Shown here: positions 46,875 to 58,086 of the stretch, piece by piece | Numbering within the stretch: the first letter of the stretch is position 1 | Layout: each line of letters starts with the position of its first letter | Source of the DNA: Filobasidium wieringae | Lineage: Eukaryota > Basidiomycota > Tremellomycetes > Filobasidiales > Filobasidiaceae | Direction of reading: 5' to 3' | NCBI GenBank assembly: GCA_001600055.1 | Contig: BCIV01000001.1 | Span: 985,774 to 1,049,773 of the forward strand | Length of the DNA stretch: 64,000 nucleotides | Notes under the pieces: model-generated | Database searches by the model: none | What the model was told of the DNA's origin: nothing | Seen by the model: only the letters and a program-made list of their open reading frames with translations | Position numbers and translations under genes: made by a program

Positions 46875-48100
46875 ATGTCTGAATCACTCGAGTCCCCCAA
46901 GGCTCCTGCTGGGCTCAGGATGACCCGTACCCAGAAGGATTTGGTTGCTGGTACGTCTCTTGTCTGATCGGATCGATGTAGAAGGTCTCATCCGAAATTA
47001 TGTATAGGTACCGTCGGTGGAATCGGGTTAGTCTAAACACCTCGTATACAACGATTCTGATCGTTCAGAATCTGATACTCGATACGTAGACAGGTATTGG
47101 TTGGTCAGCCGTTCGATCTCGTCAAGGTCAGGATCCAAACTTCTCCCAGTGGAACCTACACCTCTGCTCTGCAATGCGCGACTAACGTTCTGAAGAATGA
47201 GGGACCTATGGCATTCTACAAGGGAACTTTGACTCCTCTTCTCGGTATCGGAGCCTGTGTATCCATCCAGTTCGCAGCCCTCGAAGCTGCTAAAAGGACT
47301 TTTCGATCCAACAAACTTCCTGGACAAGACTTATCGATCCCTGAGCTTTTCGTGTGTGGTGCCCTTGCAGGTGTTGCGAACACCGTAGTATCTGGGCCTG
47401 TTGAACACATCAGGATCCGATTGCAAACTCAGCCAAACGTCGTACCTAAACTTTACAACGGACCCCTCGATTGTGTCAAGAAGCTGTACCAAGCTAACGG
47501 GATTGCGGGAATCTACAAGGGTCAGGTTTCCACCATCTGGCGTGATGGTGTCGGATACGGGTCAGTAGTCTCTGTCTTATAGTTCTACTTCGTGTCTTGA
47601 CGATATATGTGTCACAGGTCTTACTTCGCAGCTTACGAAGCTCTCGTACAAAACTACCTGAAGAGGAACAAGATGGAACGATCCGATATCTCTCCCCTCT
47701 GGGCTGTAACTTTCGGTGCCGCAGCAGGATACGCTCTGTGGTTCAGTGTCTACCCTATCGACGTTATCAAATCCAAGATTCAGACCGATAGCTTGATCAA
47801 GGGAAAGACGGCGTACAACGGTATGGTCGATTGTGCTACCAAGACTTGGAAGAACCAGGGATTGAAGGGATTCACCAACGGATTGGGACCCACCCTTATC
47901 AGGCAAGTCGTTAAGAAGTTGTCTAGTCATGTTCCGCAAGTTGACCAGCTTACACATGCCTTGTTTCGTCACAGATCTCCCTTCTGTACGTTCATCCTCT
48001 AACATACATCAGCGATCCGCAACTGATATCCTTTTTTACTTGTGCAGCTAACGGTATCACCTTCCTCTTGTTCGAGTTGACCATGCGAGTCCTCGGATAG
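46875..48100 (+). CDS. YMC1: Mitochondrial inner-membrane carrier, Ymc1 type
   Basis: Six exons (46875-46950, 47008-47026, 47090-47560, 47618-47902, 47975-47985, 48048-48100) give 304 residues. Three carrier repeats carry the family signatures PFDLVKVRIQ, PVEHIRIRLQ and PIDVIKSKIQ. Diagnostic blocks GQVLVGQPFD, GTLTPLLGIGACVSIQF, GALAGVANTVVSGPVEHIRIRLQTQ and the end NGITFLLFELTMRVLG closely follow yeast Ymc1/Ymc2, linked to glycine/carnitine-like transport in mitochondria; substrate here is inferred. Gene structure is unusual: exon 2 is 19 nt and exon 5 is 11 nt, and the intron after exon 4 starts GCAAGT, a GC-AG intron. All phases agree and the reading across each junction matches family residues, so the small exons are well supported. 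Confidence 0.94.
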
Positions 48101-48227
48101 AGCGGGCTATCCTAGTCTAGGCCCCCCAAAAAGAACACATAGACAGCAAGTAGATAGGTAGCATGGTAATTGATGTAACATACAACTTGGCATAGCATAA
48201 TACAACGTGGAAGCGTTTTGGTTTTGA

Positions 48228-49461
48228 TTACTTGGCTCCAGTGCGCCAACCGACCCATCCCACGAAACCTTTTGCGAGTTTTTCTCCCATCGCTTGGTCA
48301 CCTAACCTCCATATCTCCCATCCTCGACGGCTTAGCCATTCTTCCAAGAAGACGGTGACCTATGCGGAAAATCAAGACGTGAGCGGAGATCTAGAAGATA
48401 CTGACGACCAACGTACCGTGTCCGAAGATCTCAGCTCGATGACAACCCAAACCAGGGTCTTACTAGGCACCGCATAACGTTCCAAAGTTGAAACGAAGGG
48501 CTTGACTAGAGCCTCGTTGTAGATGCAATCGACCGCTATCACTAGATCATAAGCTATATCCACCTCATTGCGATCCCTTCTCCCGGTCTTATACGAGTCA
48601 ACGTTATGTAACCAATCCACCTCCTGAACTTTGACCAGCTTGTCCGCTTTGTTCTCCTTGATATTTCGGGACAAAAGTTTCAGGTTGTCGTATTGATCCG
48701 TTGCTATCCAGGAGGCAAATAAATCGTAGAGTAGTACAGGGAGTAGACCTGTTCCTGATCCCAGCTCGAGGACGTTGGACACCTTTGTTAGAACTGGGTC
48801 GAGCAGTGGATGTTGCGCGGGTGAAGGAAAGTAAGCTTGACCGAGCAGGAACTCCGCTAGTAAGAGACTGTTTCAAGATCTTCGTCAGGATGTTGAGGTT
48901 GATGTAGTTGGGCAGTGATCATACCCAGCTCGCCAGACCACACTTCCTATACCGTTATAGATTTAGCTAACATTCGTCCTAATGGACGTATGAGGAAGGA
49001 TTCTCACCGGTATCTCCCTTCCGGTTCCGTAACGCTCCCAAATCCTGATGGATACTCGCCGTTATGATTATTTCCTTCAATTTGCTTGATTTGGTTTCTT
49101 TTTTCTTCTTGATGTGTTTGATCTCCTTGGCGTTCGGATCGTCTTGTGATGGGGCCGGAGGTTTAAGTTCGATTTCGATCTCCATTACGTCGAGCTTAGA
49201 GCTGACAAACCCCAAGCCAGTATTTCGCTCGACTTCCCGACCTTTGCTATCGGAGGCAGCCATATTTGCATAGACCTCGAAGACCTGATGCAAGGTCGAT
49301 TAACTCCAGCCCCTGATCCTCGAAAGAGAATACCCGAGGAATGGTTCGAAGCTTACCTCTTCATCGGCATCTATAACGCGGCTGCACCCGGAACCCAGAC
49401 GAATAAGTCCTGAGGGCGGCTCCGGCAAATCTTCTTGAAGATCTGGCTGTATATCAGACAT
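48228..49461 (-). CDS. RKM5: Protein-lysine methyltransferase, Rkm5 type
   Basis: Five exons (49357-49461, 49008-49284, 48925-48946, 48417-48867, 48228-48359) give 328 residues. The seven-beta-strand methyltransferase fold is shown by GSVVWRAG, VLELGSGTGLLPVLL (S-adenosylmethionine-binding motif I), WIATDQYDNLKLLSRNI and DLVIAVDCIYNEALVKPFV. The last block, DCIYNEAL, is typical of Rkm5, which monomethylates ribosomal protein L1 in yeast, and of its METTL21-like relatives. The first 90 residues are less conserved and include a Lys-rich stretch (KKKKETKSSK). Exon 3 has just 22 nt. It is tail-to-tail with YMC1 (127-base gap) and head-to-head with CDK11 (270-base gap). Fold certain; the exact substrate is inferred from the motif. 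Confidence 0.87.
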
Positions 49462-49731
49462 GTGAGCGTGACCGAACAGACTAGCTCATCTTCTATAGGG
49501 ACCAGATACAATGGTTACTGAAGTATCGGTGAGTTCTGTGGACTCGACGATCGACAACGTAAACAAACACGTGAGAACGCATGAGGACTGGCCATTTATG
49601 CGTTCTTACGCTTGGAAGAATCGAATGAACTGTGTCTGCTTGCAGAGTTTGCAGCTGCTTGTTTACTCAATTTGCTATCTGGAAACCCACGTTTTGGTCA
49701 GAATACATTCACAGCGATACGTGTGTGACGA

Positions 49732-51723
49732 ATGGAATCCTATAAGAAGAGGGATCGGTCGCGATCACCCGGTGCTGCCGAACGGACCGATGCGGAGCCT
49801 GTCAAGATCAAGAAGAGATTGGTCAAGGTCAAACGGTTACGAACGAGAGAACGATCGTTGGAAGATCAAGACCGAGCACGAGGGTCTGGTTCTTCCACAG
49901 TAGGATCTCCGAGTGCCGGCCCATCTAAAAGACCTGAGCGAGAATACGAGTCGAGAGAGTCCAGGCGTTCCAGGGCAGAACCATCCACGAGATCTAGGAT
50001 ACCTTCCCCTGCTCCTAGAGTGGTCGGATATAGTAGTGATGAGCAAAAAGAGGAAGAACTGGGGCCAGTACTCGGTCCCGAACGGGAGCCCCGGCCATCC
50101 AGTCCTCCAAGAGAGATCTCATCTCCAAGAAGGCAAATCCCCTTCGTTTCCGGTCCATCTACACCACCTCCACCCAGACCAAATCCTCTGTTGGGCGATT
50201 GTCGATCAGTATTCAATTATACTCGGCTGAATCATATAGCAGATGGCGCATATGGAACTGTCTATCGAGCCAAGTGTAACGATACAGGAGGGATATATGC
50301 CTTGAAGAAGCTCAAGCTTGAGCCACAGGAGGAGGCCCAAGGATACCCTACAATCAGCTTAGCAGAGGTTTCAGCGGTCATGGTAGTCCGGGATCACGAG
50401 AACATCGTTGACGTACGGGAGATCGTTGTAGGGGACAAATTGACACAGTGAGTCTGAAATCTATATCACCATTTCCCCTTGGAAATGTTCATGACTCCCT
50501 TCAGTTGCGTCCTTTCCTGCTTCGACACTTTCGGTGACCTAGAGTATTCATCGTAATGCCGTTCATCGAACATGATTTGAAGACGTTGGTGGAGACTATG
50601 CCACATCCTTTCTCTCAATCTGAGGTCAAGACCTTGATGAGACAGTTACTCAGTGCTGTAGGTTATTGTCACGACCGAATGATCGTCAGTAATACTTTTC
50701 GCAATCGCAATCGACCGTAGATCTTGACGACTATCCTGTTACTATGCTACAGCTACATCGCGATTTGAAGACCTCCAACTTATTGCTGACGAATAGGGGT
50801 CAACTGAAAGTGGCAGACTTTGGGTTGGCAAGGAAATACACCGAGCCACCAGGCGAGATGACGCAACTAGTAGTCACTCTATGGTACAGGTTAGTGCTTG
50901 CCTTCTGTTATCAATCTACTCTGCTCTAAAAATCATTCCTGGTATTCCGCAGGAGTCCGGAATTACTGCTAGGCACAAAAGTGTATTCGACAGCAATTGA
51001 TGTCTGGTCTATCGGCTGCATCTTTGCCGAATTGATGCAAAAAGAGCCGTTGTTCCCTGGACGAGGTGAAATTGACCAGATCAAGCGAGTAAGCATCTCG
51101 CTAGGTGGTGGAAGAGCTGAACCATGTTGATAACGTCTCGGCGAATCAGATCTTCGATCTCCTTGGAAAGCCGACTGAACAAATGTGGCCTGGTTTCTCG
51201 CGATTACCGATCACGCGCAGGATCAACCCAGTCGGACCTCCGTAAGTGTTCGCAGTTGAAGTTTTCTGTCGCATGAGTATAGCCGGACTGATACTGCCTA
51301 TTGGCTAGCTATTCCTCTTTGCGCAAAAAGTATCAGTACTTGACATCCGCAGGATATGACTTGCTTGCCGGATTACTCCGATACGATCCCAAACAACGTA
51401 TCAGTGCTGCTGAGGGCTTGGAGCACCCGTACTTCGAGTATGTTGCATTTATGATTCTATGTGAACTAGTGGCTGAGCTAACGTTGCTGCCAACGCAACA
51501 GAGAGTCACCTTATCCTAAACATCCAGATATGTTCCCAAGTTTCCCAAGCACCGCCGCAGGCGAAAAGTAAGTAGAATTAAAAGACAGTCCGTTCGACAT
51601 ATACTGATCCAACCTGGAATCGACGTTAGACGACACAAAATCCAATCACCGCCCGCACCCGCGAGAGCCAAATCTAAAGCTGAATCGAAACCCTACCAGA
51701 TGGTATTCGACTTTTCGTCATAA
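49732..51723 (+). CDS. CDK11: Cyclin-dependent kinase CDK11 (PITSLRE family)
   Basis: Eight exons (49732-50447, 50543-50684, 50753-50889, 50953-51088, 51150-51241, 51309-51437, 51502-51567, 51630-51723) give 503 residues. About 155 N-terminal residues are Arg/Ser/Glu/Pro-rich, like splicing-associated CDK11 tails. The kinase starts with [21 protein letters not shown], has ALKKLKLE, the cyclin-helix [13 protein letters not shown] in place of [51 protein letters not shown] and [21 protein letters not shown] and the [12 protein letters not shown] context favour CDK11 over CDK12, CDK9 or Cdc2. It should pair with a cyclin L and act on transcription and splicing in the nucleus. The short RS-like N-terminus is much smaller than in animals. 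Confidence 0.9.
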
Positions 51724-52534
51724 TCTTCGGTGTATCGAAACACCGAGATGAATCCAACGGTCGTATTGCATGTTTGCGAGCAGGAGCGTATGCTAATAGT
51801 AATAAATCCAGTATCTATTCGATACATACGGCCTATAGTTGATTCAGGAGTTTTCGAGATCTGATCGTTTGCATGCTGCCCTAGGACTCGGGGGATATCA
51901 GTCTGTTTTGGCTTTCTTGTTGCAGCTACCATAGTGCAACTTCCGTCTATTCACTGGGCTGACTGTCGCACCTCCCTTTGGTAGAAGAACTTTGTGTACT
52001 CTTGACTTCTAGATCAGACGATAGCCTTGTCGTGCTTTGTTCTGGTGCAGAAGTCAAAAGTAAGAAGAAGGTTAACATCAACAACGCATTCCTTTCCTCT
52101 ATGTGATCGGAGTCCTCGGGGATGAGCAAGCTGTAAATGCGATTGTTTACGTCTATAACGACGAACCCAATCATCAAGCTCGTTCGAGATCTCTCACTCC
52201 CTCCTTTCCTTCCTTCCTTCCTTCCTTCCAATGCCATATGCACGCACACACAGGGATGATTCGCCCGTCAAGGGATCGAGGGAGGCTTGGACATCGACAC
52301 ACCACTTCCTCTTACTAATCTTTTTGCCCTCGTTCGTTCCAAACGCTGATGAGACTTCAGATAGAGATGGGCAGGACGACCTTCTATAGATACAGACACG
52401 GCAAAGCAGTGAAGAACATACACGAACGAGTCTATACACTAAGTAAATGATACTTTCCAACAATAGGGCGAATCCTCCTGATCAGCCGTCGATTTCCTAT
52501 CGGTAGCCGTTTTTTTTTGGTCGGCACGATACGA
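51724..52534. other. Convergent 3' intergenic region
   Basis: 0.8 kb between the CDK11 stop (+) and the zinc-finger gene stop (-). No gene recognised; several short open frames look random. It contains a (TTCC)n tract at about 52205-52229 and a T-run near 52510. Confidence 0.45.
52205..52229. repeat. (TTCC)n microsatellite
   Basis: About six copies of TTCC in the 3' intergenic region between CDK11 and the zinc-finger gene. Purine/pyrimidine-pure, so likely variable in length between strains. Confidence 0.85.
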
Positions 52535-55342
52535 TCAATTGCTATCAGATGCCTTGCGCTTGACCGGTTTGAGCGGTACTACGCTTCCTACACAGATCCC
52601 TCGTTGACGATGTCGCATCAACGCGTCTCCTCTTGCGAACCCTTTTCCACTGTGAATGACAAATCGCGTGAGCTGAATGTACACGCTCGGCGCATCGAGT
52701 TTTCGGTTCGAGAACTTACCATGGGCATGGGAACGGTTTCGTACCCGAATGAATCCGTATGTGTCTCCGCAAGTCGTGTTGACGGACGAAAGCGGCGTTG
52801 CTACGATCGAGACGCGCGAGTTATCAGCGCCGTGTGCTGTAAATCTCGATGACACACCGTTACGACTTACCATTCCGGTTCAGTGCAGACGAACGGTTTG
52901 TCTTCGAGATGAGTCTGGATATGACTATGTATCGCGCTCTTCCTCGGAAAGACCCTCTGACAGTCGTCGATGTTGCACCTGTATCGTTTCGTGGGAGCCC
53001 CTCCGTTCTCCGGGTCAGGGATCATGAACATGATGTAACAGCTCTCCAAGTACGATCTGGGGATGGCCGACTGTGGTTCGGATGCGAGGGCTGTCGTCGT
53101 TAACGCGGTGGGTGGGTTGCGAGGGGACGCGGATCCGGCAGGAGTGACGGTGGACGATGGGGGAGCGGTGACGATGGGGGCCGGTACGGCGCTCGAAGGC
53201 CGACTGAGGACCGGTCTTTCCTCCATCACATCACTCATGATCGAACGACTCTCCTTTACCGACTCCCTAGCGATCTCGACAAACGGATCGTAAGGCAGAG
53301 GATCCCTACCGAGTGCTCCCGCGCCCAAATTCTCCCTCCCCTTCGACTTGGGGGTTCGAGGTTTCGGTTTCGGACCGGGCCGTAACCGTTTCCCGACAGG
53401 GGGATACTTGATCCTCTGACGTTTGGAAGCGTGATCGTTCCCTTCGTCCAGGATGGCGGACATCAAGCCCATGCTGGATCCCGAAGCTGTGGGGAACGAT
53501 ACCGAATACGCCGCCGAGTGCGGGTGATCGGGAAGGGCCGAACCGGGCGGGTTGGAATGCGCGTAGGAGAGGGAATCGTTCGACCCGGTCCCGTCGTTCA
53601 TGTTCAAGAACGAATCCTGACTGAACCCGGGGGTGATCATGGGGATATAACCGGCGGAGACGGATCGTGGGGCGGGAAGATGAGATTGAGCTGGTTGATC
53701 GTCCAGGGTCGATCGCGCGGGGAAGGCGTGATAGGGGGAAGAGACGTGTCTCAAGCCATGATTCGATGTGCCCGCGGAAACGGGGTAGTAGTTCATGGGC
53801 AAGGCCAAACCCATGGGGGAAGGGTAAGCGGAGGTATCGTTCGGTAACCAATGCGAGTTTGACTGCTGCTGCTGCTGCTGTTGTTCAGACGGGATCGCCA
53901 ACTCGTAATCCCCCTGCCCGTCCATACCCGCATACTGCGCGCCCAAACCGTACGTCTCAAACGCCGCGGCCTGAGCGACCTGTAACTGATTCCCGAGCAA
54001 ACCCTGGGAAGGGTCCGCGGGGGAGATGGAAGATCGCCCATCGGGATCCATCACGCCCAGAGCGGTGGGGACGGTCATCCGTTCGTGACCGGTGACGAGG
54101 GAACAGGGGGTGTCCTGTCCACTCGCGCTCGCACTCGCGATGGTATTGGCGCTGAGGACGGACATGGCGGATAACGGTGCTTGATCCCAACAGGCGTCCG
54201 TCCCATCGACCTGTATAGCCAACCCGCCAAGTTTCCTCTGGAACGAATACTCTGAACCCATGCTGCCCGTGGCCGCGGTCGAGGAGAGGGTCGAGCTGGA
54301 AGAAAAGTACGTTCCCGCCGATCGAGGAGGTCCCGAGGCGTTCGACCCGCCCACGACGGGGGTGATCAGGGGAGAATGTCCCTGAGTGAAAGCCGGGCTG
54401 GGTAAAGAGGAATCCAAGACGGGGGTCCCGTCCGTGGTGGAAAGGCTCATCGTCCCGCTCAGATGCCTATGATGGTTCGTCCTCGAGGAAGAAGGAGGCA
54501 GGTGGAGAGGAAAGTAGGGTTGGAAATGACCATACCCCGTGGTCGTGCTGGAGAACGCTGGGGATTCGGTCCCGGTCCCGGGGGTGGAATCGGCGTACAG
54601 ATGGGGCGAGATGGGGATCTCGGCGTTGGACGTGTTCGTGTTGATGGAGGAGACCGTTCCAGCGGTCTCTACCGAACAGTTGGAGACGTTCCTCGAGAAC
54701 CCCATTCGAGCGAGAGGCCGGGAGGTGAACGCGCTGCTGCTGGTCGTGCTCGTGGTCGTGGTCGTGGTCGTGCTCGGGGTGGAGGAAGCGGAGAGGGAGG
54801 AAGAGGAAGTGGGATGTAACCCGATCGCCGAGGTAGAGACCGATCGGGACATCAAGATCGATCCTCCCAGCCTGGCGCCCGCCACAGTGTTCAGGTGACT
54901 GGAAGAAGCGCTCCTGGTACTGATCGGATGGGCGGGTGGGATGGAGGATGACAGACCTTGCTGATGCATCCTCCTCCCTGCCGGACCGACGTGGATGACG
55001 GAAGGGTTGGATCTCTCTTGGGACGGGGTGGAGGCGGGTTCCATGGTGGGAAACGGTGAGCTGGCCGGATGAAGGGATAAGAGGGGACCATTGGATCGAG
55101 GCGTGGGTAACAAGGAAGAACCGGACGGGTCGAGATCTTCCTCCTGTGCGTGAACGTTCGCCGTGGATTGAGGATGATTCCGTCTGTACGAGACCGTCCG
55201 CTGGGTGATGGTCCCAGGGGGTACCCTCGATCCGAGCGAGGTAGAGGGTACGAACCCCGCTCCCAACCCTAAACCGGAGGGATACCTCGTTCCGTGGTGC
55301 GACCCGAACCCTTCCGAGGGGATCGACTCGCCCTGTCCCGAT

Positions 55343-55374
<32 letters not shown>

Positions 55375-56052
55375 GGGGATATAATCAAACCCATCCTGAA
55401 ACCCGCCCATGCTCGTTCCCGTCCCCTGCTCCTCGTCCTCCCCAGGGACACCGCGCATGGATTCCCATCGGGGGACGAACGTTTCCTCTTCACCCGGATG
55501 AACGACGAACGGATCGACGCCCGTCAAATCCCCTCCCCTCCCGTTCGGCGTGCCCATCCCCATCCCCATCCCGCCCGCGCCCATCTTCCCGGTGGAACGT
55601 TTCCAAGGGGTGATCCCGAGGGGGGAGACCAAGTACCCGCCCTCGACGCCCTGACCGAACAGTTTCGCCCTCATCCCTCTGTGCACGGAGGACGGTTCCG
55701 CTCCCGAGTAATAAGAGGGGGAGAAGAACGCACTCCCGGTCCCATCGGTCGATTTCGTCGCTCCGGGCGTAGGAAGTGCAGAGACGGAGACGGAGACGAG
55801 GTGATGAGTGGAGGAAGCCACGGCCTGAGCGTTCTTGATGGTGGAGGGGACCACGAAGGGGGATTCCGGGTCGAGGAGCGTGGGTTTTACGGGGGTGAAG
55901 GTGGGTACGAGGAAGCCTGGGGTGGGAGGTCTGTTTGAGCGAGAGGGAGGGGTGCGGGTGAGCGTGCGGAGAGGGGTCGTCGTGGTGGTGGATGAAGGTT
56001 TCCTGTTTCTTGTGAATTGACGTGGGGTCGCGTGGGTGGTTGGTGATTGCAT
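52535..56052 (-). CDS. Swi5/Ace2-type C2H2 zinc-finger transcription factor
   Basis: Three exons (52871-56052, 52720-52800, 52535-52649) give 1125 residues. The first about 930 are disordered: Ser/Thr/Pro/Gly-rich with Thr runs, a Ser-His repeat (about residues 229-236) and a Gln run, as in activation regions. Near residue 905 a basic segment (GKRLRPGPKPKPRTPKSKGR) is probably a nuclear signal. At the C-terminus are three C2H2 fingers: YRCNIDDCQRVFPRKSAIHSHIQTH, then VCTEPECNAAFVRQHDLRRHIRIH, and a compact one, PCPCGKGFARGDALMRHRQRGIC. The HIQTHLEDKPF linker, the HDLRRH helix and the CPCGK finger ending in RxxIC are specific to Swi5/Ace2, regulators of daughter-cell and cell-wall genes late in mitosis. 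Both introns cut within finger cysteine codons. Target genes cannot be read from sequence. Confidence 0.9.
53862..53884. repeat. CTG/CAG run coding polyglutamine
   Basis: Seven to eight trinucleotides within the zinc-finger gene, read as a short glutamine run on the minus strand. In-frame repeats of this type vary in length among strains. Confidence 0.85.
55344..55374. repeat. (GAGAGT)n repeat coding Ser-His repeats
   Basis: Five copies of a six-base unit in the large exon of the zinc-finger gene; on the coding minus strand they read alternating serine and histidine. In-frame, so length changes would alter the protein by two residues per unit. Confidence 0.85.
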
Positions 56053-56098
56053 GGTGGTGGTGTGGTGGTGTCAGTGGTGGGTGGTGGGTGGTGGGTGG
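56050..56098 (+). repeat. GGT/GGGT-rich tract with G-quadruplex potential
   Basis: Directly at and upstream of the zinc-finger gene start (which is on the minus strand) the + strand reads GGTGG and GGGTGGTGGG repeats: three runs of GGG plus several GG pairs within 30 bases. Such sequence can form G-quadruplexes, here on the template strand. Effect on expression is inference. Confidence 0.55.
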
Positions 56099-56467
56099 CA
56101 GTAGACGGTGTGGACGGTGGCAGGCGAGTGTAATGACAGTAGACGATGGTAGAAACGTATGGACGAGAGCTAGAACGAGCGTATAAACGAGGGTGAGGGG
56201 GGTGTCAGTTGTGGTAGCAGTGGTAGCAGTGGTAACAGTAGCAGCGAGAGTAGTAGCAGTCGTGGTAGAGATGATGGCAGTCGTGGTAGAGGTGGAGACG
56301 ATGGCAGGGGCAGGGATCGTAGCAGTAGCGAGGGCGACAATAGGTCGCGGTGTTTGTTTACCAACAACCCAAACAACGTAAACTCGCGCTTATCGAATAT
56401 CGAATATACCACCGCTCGCTCCTCCATGACGCACGACGCACATCGCACAACGTACACCACGCTCCGC
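56053..56467. promoter_or_regulatory. Zinc-finger gene promoter / aldo-keto reductase 3' region
   Basis: A 415-base stretch rich in GTGG, GTAGCAG and GGTAGAG short repeats on the + strand, very biased in base use. No gene recognised. It should hold the reductase 3' UTR and the leader or promoter of the zinc-finger gene. Confidence 0.45.
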
Positions 56468-57897
56468 CTACAACACCCCCTCCCCGAACAACGCCTCCTT
56501 GGTATCGTACTCGTACTGGTAAGCCCCGTGCCAGTAATTCGGTGCGGCCCCCTTGCACACGGTCCACGCCTCGTCCAGCGCCTGGACGACCTCCTCGGGC
56601 AACGCGGGTTTCTCCAAGTCACGCAGGTTCCCCTCGAGTTGTTCCTTTGAGCTGACGCCGATGATGATCCCATCGTTCCCCCCCTCGACGCGGGTGGATA
56701 GGTTCAGGGCGGAGTGATGGACGAGCCAACGGAGCGCCGTCTCGATCATCGTCAGGTTGTGCTTCTCGATCACCGGCTCGATGATCTTGAGCGCTTCGAA
56801 CGTGGTGTTCTTAAAGTACCTCTCCCTGCCGCACCCCCGATCCGAGTCATCCCCCGGTCAGCCCGACACCCAAACCTTGCCGCCACTCGAGAACACTGAC
56901 CGGTACATCTTCCCACTCCCCGCCGTATCGCTAAACCTGCCCTCCTTCGGGATCTCACTCGACCTGACCTTGCCGCTCAACACCCCCCCGGCGAGCGGGT
57001 TGTAGACCACCCAGTCCAACCCGAATCGACGCAGGACGACCAGGAGCTCCGGTTCGGCGGTCCGGGTGATGGCGTTGTACCTGCGTGCCGTACAAGGCGG
57101 CGCAGGCAGGCAGGGGTGAGCGGGTCGCAAGCAGACTAGAACGAGTGGAAGAGCACTCACATCCCTTGGTAAAGAGTGGGCAAAACCCAATTATGGTATT
57201 TACAAATCATACATACCTCCGCGACCTGTCCACGCGATCGTCTCACTTAGCTTGCCAGGACGATAGACATGACATGACGCAGGAACGCTCGGGGGGACTC
57301 ACCTCGGCCGCGGTGAAATTACTGATGGCGAACGTCTTGAACTTGCCTTGCTCGTACAGCTCGTTGATCGCCTTGAGCGTGGGTTGGAAAGGGACCGTCC
57401 TGTCCGCCGACTAAAAGGATTCAGTTCATCGCGATTCAGTAGTGTCGATCCAGTTCAGTTCAGTTCGATACTCCATGACAAACGACCACCCCGGACGCAC
57501 GTGCAAGTAGAAAATATCCACGCTCTCCGTCCTCAACGCGTCCAAAGATTCCTGACATTTCAGCTTGAGCATCTCGGGCTCATGCGCCCCGGCCTGGTTG
57601 GGGTACCATTTCGTGGCCAACGTGAACCCCCGGGCCTTGTAGTCCGCTCGGGCGGTCCACTCTTCCTGTTTCCCCCCCACGTACACTCGGGCGGTATCGA
57701 TCTCGTCGTACCCCTCGCCGTGGAAGTGGTCCAGACAGGAGGTGAATTGGGAGAAGTCGGTTATTCGGGCGCCCTTGTCTTCGTCCGGTCCAAAGGTCAT
57801 CACTTGGGGGTGCGGAGGATGGTCAGTCGGGGACCAGGTGAGGAGAGGGCATGGACTCACGACCTAGGATGACTCTGTTTTTCCCTTGAGCTGGCAT
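56468..57897 (-). CDS. Aldo-keto reductase, AKR7 (aflatoxin-aldehyde reductase) type
   Basis: Six exons (57861-57897, 57501-57802, 57303-57410, 57161-57225, 56901-57080, 56468-56825) give 349 residues. The NADPH-dependent barrel is shown by RVILGLMTFGPDED, the catalytic Asp/Tyr in EIDTARVYVGG, the Lys in LATKWYP and the His in FYLHSADRTVPF. AKR7-type blocks are [60 protein letters not shown] and IIIGVSSKEQLEGNL. Members reduce aldehydes, dialdehydes and quinone-like compounds in the cytosol, usually for detoxification. The first intron has two possible donors one codon apart in position (GTCGTG and GTGAGT); I chose GTGAGT, giving LGLMTFG. A GT/G-rich repeat sits immediately upstream of its start. 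Confidence 0.92.
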
Positions 57898-57901
57898 CGT
57901 G

Positions 57902-57940
57902 AGTGTGTGTGTCTGTGTGTGTGTGTGGGGGGGGTGTGTG
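57902..57940. repeat. (GT)n-G8 microsatellite
   Basis: GT dinucleotide run followed by eight G and more GT, immediately upstream of the aldo-keto reductase start (its 5' leader, C/A-rich on the coding strand). Likely variable in length. Confidence 0.85.
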
Positions 57941-58086
57941 GCGATGTGGTGGAGAGTCGGCCAAGGTGACCGACGCTGCTGTTTATATGCAGATCACAGC
58001 TCACACGGCCATCACCGCGTCGTCGTCATCACCGCACAGACCTCCACTTTATGCGTAAATGATCAATAACGCATATTCCAACACAC

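Noticed and set aside
55294..55938. A 214-codon + strand open frame with Arg/Val repeats
   Set aside because: Antisense to the zinc-finger gene; the Arg/Val run is just the Ser-His repeat read on the other strand.
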